A stretch of DNA of 6,566 bases from an uncultured Clostridia bacterium (GCA_947176445.1 CAMWQK010000051.1:1-6566); one strand, 5' to 3'. Positions 1 through 5,529 are shown, counted from the first letter of the stretch. Numbers and translations: made by a program. The notes: generated by a model not told the origin, from the sequence alone.

Positions 1-1
1 C

Positions 2-592
2 CGCATTGCGGCGGTGCTTTTGAAGCCCTTTCTCACCAAAGCCCCCGCGCTCATCTTAAAGAGCTTTTCCGCAGTCGAAAATCAGGGCTTTGAGAGCCTC
101 GCATTCGGCGGCGTGAAGGCGGGCGCGACTTTCACCAAACTTCCGCCCATCTTCCCGCGCATCGATATCAAGAAAGAACTTGCGGAAGTGGAGAAGCTCG
201 TCGCCGCAAAGCAGAAAGAGAGCAAGAAAGAGGAAAAGAAGCCCGTGGAAAATACTAAGAAACTGCCCGAGATCGGCATCGACGATTTCTTCAAGGTGGA
301 GATGAAGGTGGGCGAGGTCATCGCCTGCGAAAAGGTGGAAAAATCGAGTAAGCTCCTTCACGAGACGGTAAAGATCGGCGATGAGACGCGCTCCATTGTA
401 TCGGGGATTGCCAAGTATTATACGCCCGAGGAGATGGTGGGAAAGAAGGTCATCGTCGTCACCAACTTGAAGCCCGCCAAGCTGTGCGGCGTTCTCTCGG
501 AGGGCATGCTCCTCTGCGCCGAGGATAAAGACGGAAAGCTCGCGCTTCTCACGCCCGAGGCGGCGGTTGCAAGCGGAGCGAAGGTCGGCTGA
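2..592 (+). CDS. metG: Methionine--tRNA ligase, C-terminal part (5' end outside window)
   Basis: This is the 3' end of a methionyl-tRNA synthetase gene, which charges tRNA-Met with methionine in the cytoplasm. The frame is open from base 2, so the GTG at 14 is an internal Val codon and not a start. About 196 residues are visible. The first ~55 are the end of the anticodon-binding helical domain, with the typical 'LLKPF' and 'PPIFPRID' segments. A Lys/Glu-rich linker follows. The last ~105 residues form the tRNA-binding OB-fold domain seen in MetG-beta and Trbp111/EMAP-like proteins ('FFKVEMKVGEV', 'GIAKYYTPEEMVGKKV', 'NLKPAKLCGVLSEGM'). Long bacterial MetRS carry this domain as a dimerisation and tRNA-binding appendix. 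The stop overlaps the next start by one base (TGATG), so translation of the two is probably coupled. The catalytic HIGH and KMSKS motifs are outside the window. Confidence 0.94.
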   Translation, partial: RIAAVLLKPFLTKAPALILKSFSAVENQGFESLAFGGVKAGATFTKLPPIFPRIDIKKELAEVEKLVAAKQKESKKEEKKPVENTKKLPEIGIDDFFKVEMKVGEVIACEKVEKSSKLLHETVKIGDETRSIVSGIAKYYTPEEMVGKKVIVVTNLKPAKLCGVLSEGMLLCAEDKDGKLALLTPEAAVASGAKVG

Positions 593-1353
593 TGTATCTC
601 GATATTCACGCCCACTTTGCGGATGAGGGCTTTGACCTTCCCGCCGAGTGGGCGAAAATTCAGGCCGCGAACGTAAAAAAGGTCGTGCTCGCAGGCGACA
701 CGGTTATGCACAGCCGCATGCACGCGGAGATGTGTAGATCGCTCGACGGCGCATATTTTACGGCGGGCGTACACCCGTCCGAGGTGGATGATTACTCCAA
801 GGAGACGCACGACGCGCTGAGAGAGCTGTGCCTTGATAAGAAGTGCGTTGCCGTGGGGGAGATCGGTCTCGACTACCATTACGACGACACGGACAAGGAA
901 AAACAGCGCGCAGCGTTTATCGCGCAGATCGAGCTTGCTAAGGACATGGGTATGCCCTTGCAAATTCATTCGCGCGATGCGTGTGCGGATACGCTCGCCA
1001 TTTTGCGGGAGATGCGCGAATACTTAAAGCGCGGATTTTTGATGCACTGCTATTCGTACGGCGTGGAAGCCCTCGATGATTTTCTCTCGCTCGGCGGGTA
1101 TTTCTCGTTCGGCGGCGTGGCGTGCTTTAAGAATGCGCGGCGGGTCGTCGAGTCGGTGGAGCGCTGCCCGCTCGATAAGATTTTAACGGAGACGGACAGC
1201 CCGTATCTGTCGCCCTTCCGCGGGGAGAAGAACACGCCTGCGAACATTCCCGTGATCGCGCGGCGGCTTGCTGAAATCAAAAATATCAAGGAAGAGGAAC
1301 TGCTGGCGGCAATCGAGCGCAACGCGCGAACGCTCTTCCCGAGGCTCATATGA
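592..1353 (+). CDS. tatD: TatD family metal-dependent hydrolase (DNase)
   Basis: This 253-residue protein is a complete TatD-family hydrolase, the usual length for the family. It has an amidohydrolase-like TIM barrel with two divalent metals. All expected ligands are visible: H6 and H8 in 'DIHAHF', E90 in 'VGEIGLDYHY', H126 in 'QIHSRD', H152 in 'MHCYSYG', and D202 in 'LTETDSPYLSPFRG'. Characterised relatives are metal-dependent 3'-5' exonucleases or deoxyribonucleases acting on damaged or single-stranded DNA and RNA; the substrate here is inferred from the family. The start ATG overlaps the metG stop, and a weak AAGG lies 7 bases upstream, which fits coupled translation. The metG-tatD order is common in Firmicutes. 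The 3' end overlaps the radical SAM gene by four bases (ATGA). Confidence 0.94.
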   Translation: MYLDIHAHFADEGFDLPAEWAKIQAANVKKVVLAGDTVMHSRMHAEMCRSLDGAYFTAGVHPSEVDDYSKETHDALRELCLDKKCVAVGEIGLDYHYDDTDKEKQRAAFIAQIELAKDMGMPLQIHSRDACADTLAILREMREYLKRGFLMHCYSYGVEALDDFLSLGGYFSFGGVACFKNARRVVESVERCPLDKILTETDSPYLSPFRGEKNTPANIPVIARRLAEIKNIKEEELLAAIERNARTLFPRLI

Positions 1354-1943
1354 AGGATACCTATACTTATCGGATCGGAGACAATCTCTATCTCAACATC
1401 ACCAACCGATGCACCAATCGCTGCACCTTCTGCGTGCGCGAGGGCAAGAAGTATGAGGGGTATTCGCTGTGGCTGCAAAACGGCGAGCCGACGGCGGAAG
1501 AGGTGATCGCGGAAATCGGCGATCCCACGCGCTATCGCGAGGTCGTGTTCTGCGGCTACGGCGAACCGACGTACCGCGTAGACGACATCGTGAAGATCGC
1601 AAATTACGTAAAGAGCCGCGGAGGCAAGACGCGGCTGAACACCAACGGGCACGGGAACGCCATCAACGGAAAAAACATTGCGCCCGCGCTCGCCGTGCTG
1701 GACGGGATGAATATTTCTCTGAACGCCGAGGCGGCGAAGGAGTACGAGGCGGTGTGCCGTCCACACATTGCAAATGCGTTTGACGAGGTGCTCTCCTTTG
1801 CGCGCGCGTGCAGGGCGGCGGGGATCAACTGCTGGTTCTCCGTCGTAGACTGTATCGGCGCGGCGGCAGTCGCAAAGTGCCGGGAGATTGCAAACGACGT
1901 CGGTATTCCGCTCCGCGTCAGAGAGATGATCGAAGTACAATAA
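1350..1943 (+). CDS. TatD-linked radical SAM protein
   Basis: This 197-residue protein is a short radical SAM enzyme. The [4Fe-4S]-binding CX3CX2C motif is C21, C25 and C28 in 'NRCTNRCTFC', right after the first strand 'LYLNITN'. The 'GYGEPTYR' segment at 69-76 is the GGE-like SAM-contact motif. 'LNTNGHGN' (96-103) and 'MNISLNA' (120-126) match later barrel strands. No C-terminal SPASM or extra cluster domain is present, and the length suits a minimal partial barrel. It fits the group known as radical SAM protein, TatD-associated, whose members sit beside tatD in Firmicutes. The reaction and substrate are not known to me and cannot be read from the sequence. The ATG overlaps the tatD stop as ATGA, with GAGG five bases upstream inside tatD, so the two are almost certainly co-translated. 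Extra cysteines (C68, C136, C154, C161, C168, C177) have no assigned role. Confidence 0.9.
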   Translation: MKDTYTYRIGDNLYLNITNRCTNRCTFCVREGKKYEGYSLWLQNGEPTAEEVIAEIGDPTRYREVVFCGYGEPTYRVDDIVKIANYVKSRGGKTRLNTNGHGNAINGKNIAPALAVLDGMNISLNAEAAKEYEAVCRPHIANAFDEVLSFARACRAAGINCWFSVVDCIGAAAVAKCREIANDVGIPLRVREMIEVQ

Positions 1944-1947
1944 AAAC

Positions 1948-1972
1948 AAGCCGAGGCGAATGCGCTCGGCTT
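1948..1972 (+). terminator. Hairpin after the radical SAM gene (weak terminator or processing site)
   Basis: AAGCCGAG (1948-1955) and CTCGGCTT (1965-1972) form a perfect 8-bp stem with a 9-base loop, starting 5 bases after the stop. No run of T follows (GGAAATATC), so on the plus strand it is not a classical intrinsic terminator. It may terminate weakly, protect the 3' end, or mark a processing site between the metG-tatD operon and rsmA. Confidence 0.4.
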
Positions 1973-1995
1973 GGAAATATCTTATCATCTTTTGT

Positions 1996-2057
1996 GAGGA
2001 GGGCAGTTCCCTCTACAAAAGTATGTGCAGGGAACCCCGCCGCATGTGAGGGAATTT
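1996..2057 (+). promoter_or_regulatory. Structured leader in front of rsmA
   Basis: A very strong ribosome-site-like GAGGAGGG (1996-2003) lies 54 bases before the rsmA ATG, too far to serve it. GAGGG (1999-2003) can pair with CCCTC (2009-2013), loop of 5. GTTCCCT (2006-2012) can instead pair with AGGGAAC (2029-2035), loop of 16. The two hairpins share CCCT and exclude each other. An 8-codon ORF starts at ATG 2023 and ends at TGA 2047-2049, inside the rsmA ribosome site. I found no convincing sigma-A promoter here. A control role is inference; folding has not been computed. Confidence 0.35.
2048..2053 (+). promoter_or_regulatory. Ribosome binding site that fixes the rsmA start
   Basis: GAGGGA ends four bases before ATG 2058. 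The in-frame GTG at 2025 would add 11 residues but has no ribosome site at a workable distance, so ATG 2058 is the preferred start. Confidence 0.65.
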
Positions 2058-2891
2058 ATGGAAGATCTGAAAGAAATTTTATCAAGGCACGGCTTTGGCT
2101 TCAAAAAGCAGTTCGGGCAGAACTTTCTCACGGACACCAACCTGCTGCGCGCCATCGTGAAGGACGCGGGCGCGGAGGGGAGGAATGTGCTCGAAATCGG
2201 CGCTGGCGCGGGTGCGCTTACGCGGGAGCTTGCCGCCGTTGCAAACAAGGTCGTTGCCTATGAAATCGATAAATCCCTGCAACCCGTGCTCGGGGAGACG
2301 CTCCGCGGCGCGGAGAACTGCGAGGTCGTCTTCCGCGATTTTTTGAAGAGCGACTTAAAAGAAATCGAGAAGGAACTCAAAGAGTACATCGTCGTTGCCA
2401 ATCTTCCGTACTACGTGACGACGCCCGTCGTCATGCGCTTTATCGAAGAGGCGAAGGGGTGCAGGGGGCTCACCGTCATGGTGCAGGAGGAAGTCGCAAT
2501 GCGCCTTACCGCCAAGGCGGGAACGGGCGATTACGGCGCGGTCACGGCGGCGGTCGCGCGGAGAGGGGAGTGCGAGATCACGCGGCGTGTTCCGCGGAGC
2601 ATGTTCACGCCCCGCCCAAACGTCGATTCGGCGGTCGTGAAAATTATCTTTACGGACGGCATTCCCGTATTGAGCGAGGCTGCCTATCGCCAGACGGTGC
2701 GCTGCGCGTTTGCAAGCCGTCGCAAGACGCTCGAAAACAATCTGATGAACGCGTTTCGCGTCTCCCGCGAGACGGCAAAGGAAGTGCTGCACGAAGCGGA
2801 AGTAGAGGACGGCGTGCGCGGCGAGACGCTCTCGCCCGAGCGGCTTGCCCACCTCTCCGACGTGCTGTTTGAAAGAGGACTTATAAAATAA
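2058..2891 (+). CDS. rsmA: 16S rRNA (adenine(1518)-N(6)/adenine(1519)-N(6))-dimethyltransferase RsmA
   Basis: From ATG 2058 this is a 277-residue protein of normal KsgA length. It dimethylates two adjacent adenosines in the 3'-terminal loop of 16S rRNA using SAM, late in 30S subunit assembly; loss of the enzyme gives kasugamycin resistance in well-studied bacteria. Visible signatures are 'KKQFGQNFL' (16-24), SAM motif I 'VLEIGAGAGALT' (44-55), the acidic ribose-binding E69 in 'YEID', 'FRDFL' (92-96), the catalytic 'NLPYY' (115-119), 'FTPRPNVDSAVV' (183-194) and the C-terminal 'FASRRKTLENNL' (218-229). It sits 114 bases after the radical SAM stop, so it may be a distal operon member or have its own control through the leader. 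The strong hairpin at 2904-2943 ends the transcript. In many Firmicutes rnmV lies directly upstream of this gene; it is absent here. Confidence 0.97.
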   Translation: MEDLKEILSRHGFGFKKQFGQNFLTDTNLLRAIVKDAGAEGRNVLEIGAGAGALTRELAAVANKVVAYEIDKSLQPVLGETLRGAENCEVVFRDFLKSDLKEIEKELKEYIVVANLPYYVTTPVVMRFIEEAKGCRGLTVMVQEEVAMRLTAKAGTGDYGAVTAAVARRGECEITRRVPRSMFTPRPNVDSAVVKIIFTDGIPVLSEAAYRQTVRCAFASRRKTLENNLMNAFRVSRETAKEVLHEAEVEDGVRGETLSPERLAHLSDVLFERGLIK

Positions 2892-2903
2892 CGCTAAAAC
2901 AAT

Positions 2904-2943
2904 GCGCCCCCGAAACTTCTGTTTCGGGGGCGCTTTTTATTTT
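2904..2943 (+). terminator. Strong intrinsic terminator, shared by convergent genes
   Basis: GCGCCCCCGAAAC (2904-2916) pairs perfectly over 13 bp with GTTTCGGGGGCGC (2921-2933) around a TTCT loop, followed by TTTTTATTTT. It ends rsmA transcription. On the minus strand the same hairpin lies 3 bases past the Ntn hydrolase stop, followed by ATTGTTTT, so it probably ends that transcript as well. Confidence 0.93.
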
Positions 2944-4223
2944 GCGAGCGTGGTGAGCTCGTTTGTTTCAAACGAGTACTGATAGACCATAGAGGGCTTA
3001 TCGTAGTTCTCGTTCGCAACCCAGAGCACCGTCTTTTCGGTGAGGTTGTAGACGACGCTATGTACGGTTACGCCACCGCCGCCGTTCCACGTTCTTCTGC
3101 CCACCTCGGCAAGAATGGTCATCGCCGCGTTCTCGTCGGCAACAATGCCGCCCGTCTCGCTCAGACGGTTGTAGATGTGCTGGTATCTGTCCCAGCCGGC
3201 TTTTTCGTCGTTGTCGTTTTCGTAGTAGGCGTCGTGATTATTCACGATGAAATTGGTGATCCACTGATACTTGAAGTCGTTCGCGCCGCGGAGCCCGTCG
3301 TACATCGTATCGGTGTTGTAGGTCACTTTGAGGGTGCGCGCCGCGCCGTCGTTGTCCGTCTTGTCGGTGCCGTTCTCGGGCAGCCATTCGAGGATCGCGC
3401 TCTTGCCCGTCGCGTCTGCGATCATGTAGTGGAAGGCGGACTTCGCCGAGTCGTGCAGGTTATAGCTGCTGATGAACGCGACCGCCTCGTCCACCGTGGC
3501 ACAGTAGTCGAGGATCATGCGCTGCATGGTCGTAGAGGTGAAGTTGGGCTTTGAGGGATCTTTCTGATCGGTCGCAACCGTGCCGCTATCGTTCAGTGAG
3601 AGATCGTTGCCCTGATAGGACATGAAGATGCCGCAGCTGAGTCCCTTTTCGTTCATGCCGTCGAGCGGGGCATAGGGCGCGGCGAAGCAGGTGATCTTAT
3701 TCATCAGCCCCTCAACGTCCTTCTCGGTGCTCATGCCCACGTAGTTGAGATCGACCGTGGAGAACGATCTGTATCTGCCGCTCCCCGGATTGTTGCAGAT
3801 GGTCATGCACACGTTGGTCTTGTCGAAGTCGTAGTTGCGGGCGAACAGAATATCGTCCGAAGGCGTTTTCGCCATGAACGCCGAGCAATTCACGTCCGAT
3901 TCGCCGATCTCCACCTTGATGAGTCCCTTCGTGATATTGCTCGTGATGAAGTTGATGAGTTCGCTGTCGGACGAAACGCCGCCCTGTTCCTTGAACTTGT
4001 CGAGGTAGAACCCGCCCTTTACGCGCATGCTGTAAACGGAGCCTTCCTTGTTGTCGTCGTTTCTCGCCTGCAAGTGCTCGAAGCTCGAAACGGTAGAGAT
4101 CACGTCGCCCCACAAACAGCCCACCGTGATGCCGAGCACCGCAACGAGCAGGATGATGACCGCGAGCGTGATGCTGAGAATTTTGAACCAGAGTTTGCTC
4201 CATAGTTCCTTGATCTTTGCCAT
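2937..4223 (-). CDS. Membrane-anchored Ntn hydrolase, choloylglycine / linear amide C-N hydrolase superfamily
   Basis: This 428-residue protein starts with a short basic segment and one hydrophobic helix (about residues 12-36), so it is probably anchored in the membrane with the rest outside. The hydrolase core begins at 'NCSAF', where C113 is the likely N-terminal nucleophile after self-cleavage. R129 and D132 in 'ARNYDFD' lie 16 and 19 residues beyond it, the same spacing as Cys2, Arg18 and Asp21 in bile salt hydrolases. 'LDGMNEKGLSCGI' (187-199) matches the family's Asn loop. 'FHYMIADATGKSAILEW' (264-280) and 'VHSVVYN' (387-393) are typical later strands. Family members split amide bonds (penicillin V, conjugated bile salts, N-acyl amino acids, N-acyl homoserine lactones); the substrate here cannot be told. 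The ATG has AAGGAG six to seven bases upstream (plus 4230-4236). It has its own promoter, bracketed by paired palindromes, so expression is probably inducible. Confidence 0.85.
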   Translation of the reverse strand: MAKIKELWSKLWFKILSITLAVIILLVAVLGITVGCLWGDVISTVSSFEHLQARNDDNKEGSVYSMRVKGGFYLDKFKEQGGVSSDSELINFITSNITKGLIKVEIGESDVNCSAFMAKTPSDDILFARNYDFDKTNVCMTICNNPGSGRYRSFSTVDLNYVGMSTEKDVEGLMNKITCFAAPYAPLDGMNEKGLSCGIFMSYQGNDLSLNDSGTVATDQKDPSKPNFTSTTMQRMILDYCATVDEAVAFISSYNLHDSAKSAFHYMIADATGKSAILEWLPENGTDKTDNDGAARTLKVTYNTDTMYDGLRGANDFKYQWITNFIVNNHDAYYENDNDEKAGWDRYQHIYNRLSETGGIVADENAAMTILAEVGRRTWNGGGGVTVHSVVYNLTEKTVLWVANENYDKPSMVYQYSFETNELTTLAK

Positions 4224-4246
4224 AACTGTCTCCTTCTTATTTAAGT

Positions 4247-4262
4247 CGTTGATTTGTCAACG
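4247..4262. promoter_or_regulatory. Palindromic operator O1 at the transcription start
   Basis: CGTTGATTTGTCAACG is a 6+6 inverted repeat around four bases. It lies just downstream of the minus-strand -10 box, over the expected start point near 4262, where a bound repressor would block initiation. Its core GTTGATTTGTCAAC matches O2 at all but the three central bases. Confidence 0.65.
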
Positions 4263-4268
4263 GGCATT

Positions 4269-4297
4269 ATATTAGCGCACAAAAAAGGAAATGTCAA
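4269..4297 (-). promoter_or_regulatory. Sigma-A-type promoter of the Ntn hydrolase gene
   Basis: Read on the minus strand, TTGACA (plus 4292-4297) is followed after 17 bases by TAATAT (plus 4269-4274). An overlapping TATAAT (plus 4266-4271) would give a 20-base spacer. The predicted start is near 4262, giving a ~39-base leader before the ATG. A perfect -35 box suggests a strong promoter that needs repression. Confidence 0.8.
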
Positions 4298-4305
4298 GCA
4301 AAATC

Positions 4306-4319
4306 GTTGATAAATCAAC
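4306..4319. promoter_or_regulatory. Palindromic operator O2 upstream of the -35 box
   Basis: GTTGATAAATCAAC is a perfect inverted repeat (GTTGAT-AA-ATCAAC), 8 bases upstream of the -35 box in the minus direction. O1 and O2 share TCGTTGAT, then any three bases, then TCAAC, in the same orientation. Their starts are 58 bases apart, about 5.5 helical turns. The matching regulator is not in this window. Confidence 0.65.
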
Positions 4320-4323
4320 AAGT

Positions 4324-4363
4324 TTTATAAAAAAAGCTCTCGGATTATTTCCGAGAGCTTTTT
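4324..4363 (-). terminator. Intrinsic terminator of the NlpC/P60 lipoprotein gene
   Basis: AAAAAGCTCTCGG (4331-4343) and CCGAGAGCTTTTT (4351-4363) form a perfect 13-bp stem around a 7-base loop. On the minus strand the T run carries on as TTTTTTTATAAAA, so this is a canonical terminator for the lipoprotein transcript, 120 bases past its stop. It insulates the Ntn hydrolase promoter just downstream. The stem could also act on the plus strand, but no plus-strand gene precedes it. Confidence 0.9.
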
Positions 4364-4448
4364 ACTGTTCAGTGGCACCATGTCCGCGTTCGGCGTTTTC
4401 CCGCCGAAGGGGAGAAGGGGCGCGATGATTTGCGTCCATAGCCACCAT
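4362..4448 (-). CDS. Possible 28-residue ORF between lipoprotein gene and terminator
   Basis: An ATG at 4448 opens 28 codons ending in TAA at 4362-4364, with the stop overlapping the terminator stem. The product is rich in Arg, Ala and Glu ('MVAMDANHRAPSPLRRE...') and polar, with no membrane segment. An AGGA lies ten bases upstream, a weak ribosome site. The frame stays open upstream into the 3' end of the lipoprotein gene in a different frame. It could be a real small gene, a frame-shifted tail, or chance within a repeat element. I do not recognise a family. Confidence 0.2.
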   Translation of the reverse strand: MVAMDANHRAPSPLRRENAERGHGATEQ

Positions 4449-4457
4449 GTCCGCGTT
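4376..4457. repeat. 15-bp direct repeat pair with an intervening hairpin
   Basis: CACCATGTCCGCGTT occurs exactly at 4376-4390 and again at 4443-4457, 67 bases apart. The first copy runs into TTCGGCG (4389-4395) paired with CGCCGAA (4402-4408), a 7-bp stem with a TTTTCC loop. The second copy contains TCCGC (4450-4454), which can pair with GCGGA (4463-4467). Repeat plus hairpin in a gap suggests a small dispersed intergenic element, but only one unit is visible here. Confidence 0.6.
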
Positions 4458-4483
4458 ATCCTGCGGAAAACACGCACCTGAAA

Positions 4484-5380
4484 TCAGATTACGCGTCTTG
4501 CCGTGATATAGTAGCTCCAACGGGTCGCGGAGATCTGTTCGATCTTGGCGAAGTCGGAAGCGGTGTGCAGAATGTAGTTATCGCCGAGGTACAGCGCAAC
4601 GTGCCCGACACGCTCGATGCCCGTATTGTTCTTGCGCGAGGCGTTGGTGAAGAAGAGGAGATCGCCGCGACGGATCTCATCCTTTGCGACCTCTTTCCCC
4701 TGCGTAACCTGCGTGCGCGTTGTGGTGTTGAGCAGCACGTCCGCGCCCTCGTAGAAGATATACTGCATGAGTGAGGAGCAATCGAACTTGGAAGTGGTGA
4801 ACCCCTTCAGGAGACGTCCGCTTCCGTCGTGCAGGCGGGTCGCGCCGTACACGTAGGGCACGCCCAGTGTGCTCAGCCCCTCTTCGATGACGCGCTCCGC
4901 CTTTGCCTCGCCCTCGGTAAGGAGCGTGATCGAGGTGTGCGCCCCGTCCGCGCTCACGTAGGCGGTGCCGTTTTTATACTTCGTCTCGTACCAGTTCCCC
5001 GTCTTGCCGACGTAGGAGAGGAGCGTGCTCTTCTGCGCCGTACCTAAGACGGCGTAGTTCGTTCCCGCGCCCTTGCGGATATTCAGCCCGTCCGTGCGGA
5101 TACAGATATATTTTGCCTGCGCCGCCTTCGGCTCTTCGGGCACGGTCGGCGTCTCTGTTACTGTGGGAACTTCGGGGGAGAGCGGGGGCTCAACCTCGGG
5201 CATGGGCGGCACTTCGGGCTCACCTGCCGCAGGTTCGCTTTGAACGGGAAGATCGAGGAACTCTTCCGCCTTCGCGGGCGGAAGCAGAGCAGAATCGTCT
5301 TTCTCCCCGCAAGCCGCGAGGGGTGTTGCGATCATAATCGCCGCCAGCGAGCAAACAATCGGGCGGATGTGTTTTTTCAT
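4484..5380 (-). CDS. NlpC/P60 peptidoglycan endopeptidase lipoprotein with SH3b domain
   Basis: This 298-residue protein is a predicted secreted lipoprotein that would cut cell-wall peptides. The N-terminus is a lipoprotein signal: 'MKKHIR', a hydrophobic stretch, then lipobox 'LAAC' with C24 as the lipidated residue. Residues ~45-85 form a Pro/Glu-rich stalk, likely spanning the wall. Residues ~90-150 are an SH3b wall-binding domain ('DGLNIRKGAGTNYAVLGT', 'GNWYETKYKNGTAYVSADG'). The NlpC/P60 domain spans ~158-298, with the catalytic triad candidates C201 in 'FDCSSLMQ', H260 in 'GHVALYLG' and H272 in 'ILHTAS'. Characterised relatives cleave D-Glu to diamino-acid bonds. The start at 5380 is set by AGGAGG ten bases upstream and by the signal peptide; the longer open frame to 5662 would run through its own promoter and into the divergent hydrolase gene. 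It has its own promoter and terminator. Confidence 0.93.
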   Translation of the reverse strand: MKKHIRPIVCSLAAIMIATPLAACGEKDDSALLPPAKAEEFLDLPVQSEPAAGEPEVPPMPEVEPPLSPEVPTVTETPTVPEEPKAAQAKYICIRTDGLNIRKGAGTNYAVLGTAQKSTLLSYVGKTGNWYETKYKNGTAYVSADGAHTSITLLTEGEAKAERVIEEGLSTLGVPYVYGATRLHDGSGRLLKGFTTSKFDCSSLMQYIFYEGADVLLNTTTRTQVTQGKEVAKDEIRRGDLLFFTNASRKNNTGIERVGHVALYLGDNYILHTASDFAKIEQISATRWSYYITARRVI

Positions 5381-5390
5381 AGAGTGGTGT

Positions 5391-5396
5391 CCTCCT
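5391..5396 (-). promoter_or_regulatory. Ribosome binding site fixing the lipoprotein start
   Basis: AGGAGG on the minus strand lies ten bases before ATG 5380. It lies between the -10 box and the signal peptide and rules out the upstream extension of the frame. Confidence 0.85.
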
Positions 5397-5410
5397 GTTT
5401 GTTTGAGCCC

Positions 5411-5440
5411 ATTATAACAGGGGGGAACGTGCAAATGCAA
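5411..5440 (-). promoter_or_regulatory. Promoter of the lipoprotein gene
   Basis: On the minus strand TTGCAT (plus 5435-5440) is followed after 18 bases by a perfect TATAAT (plus 5411-5416). The expected start near 5404 gives a leader of about 24 bases holding the AGGAGG site. Confidence 0.8.
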
Positions 5441-5500
5441 GATTTTTATGCCGGTGGGTTTTTGGAAGTCAAGGCAGAAAGTGGCAGGACGGAAAAGCAC

Positions 5501-5529
5501 TTGACAAATACGGCTTGGTAAGGTATACT
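5501..5529 (+). promoter_or_regulatory. Promoter of the alpha/beta hydrolase gene
   Basis: TTGACA (5501-5506), a 17-base spacer and TATACT (5524-5529) form a near-consensus sigma-A promoter. The expected start near 5536 gives a leader of about 22 bases. Its -35 box lies 60 bases from that of the divergent lipoprotein promoter, so the two could share a regulator, but I see no clear palindrome between them. Confidence 0.85.

Noticed and set aside
14..16. GTG at 14 as a gene start
   Set aside because: The frame is open upstream to the window edge and the encoded residues continue the MetRS anticodon-binding domain, so this is an internal Val codon.
1050..1988. Long minus-strand open frame of 312 codons across tatD and the radical SAM gene
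   Set aside because: It lies opposite two genes with complete, recognisable motifs, has an Arg/Ala-rich composition typical of antisense frames in GC-rich DNA, and spans the boundary of both genes.
2025..2057. GTG at 2025 as the rsmA start
   Set aside because: No ribosome site at suitable distance; ATG 2058 has GAGGGA four bases upstream and gives the normal KsgA N-terminus.
2025..2872. Overlapping open frames in other frames within rsmA (2355-2852 minus, 2459-2872 plus)
   Set aside because: Their products are Arg/His/Ala-rich without known motifs, while the rsmA frame carries all KsgA signatures without a break.
3060..3554. Plus-strand open frame of 164 codons opposite the Ntn hydrolase
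   Set aside because: It is Val/Arg-rich antisense of a gene with clear family motifs and has no promoter or ribosome site of its own.
4376..4457. CRISPR-like array
   Set aside because: Only two 15-bp repeats, 67 bases apart, with a hairpin between them; no further repeat units, no spacer series and no cas genes.
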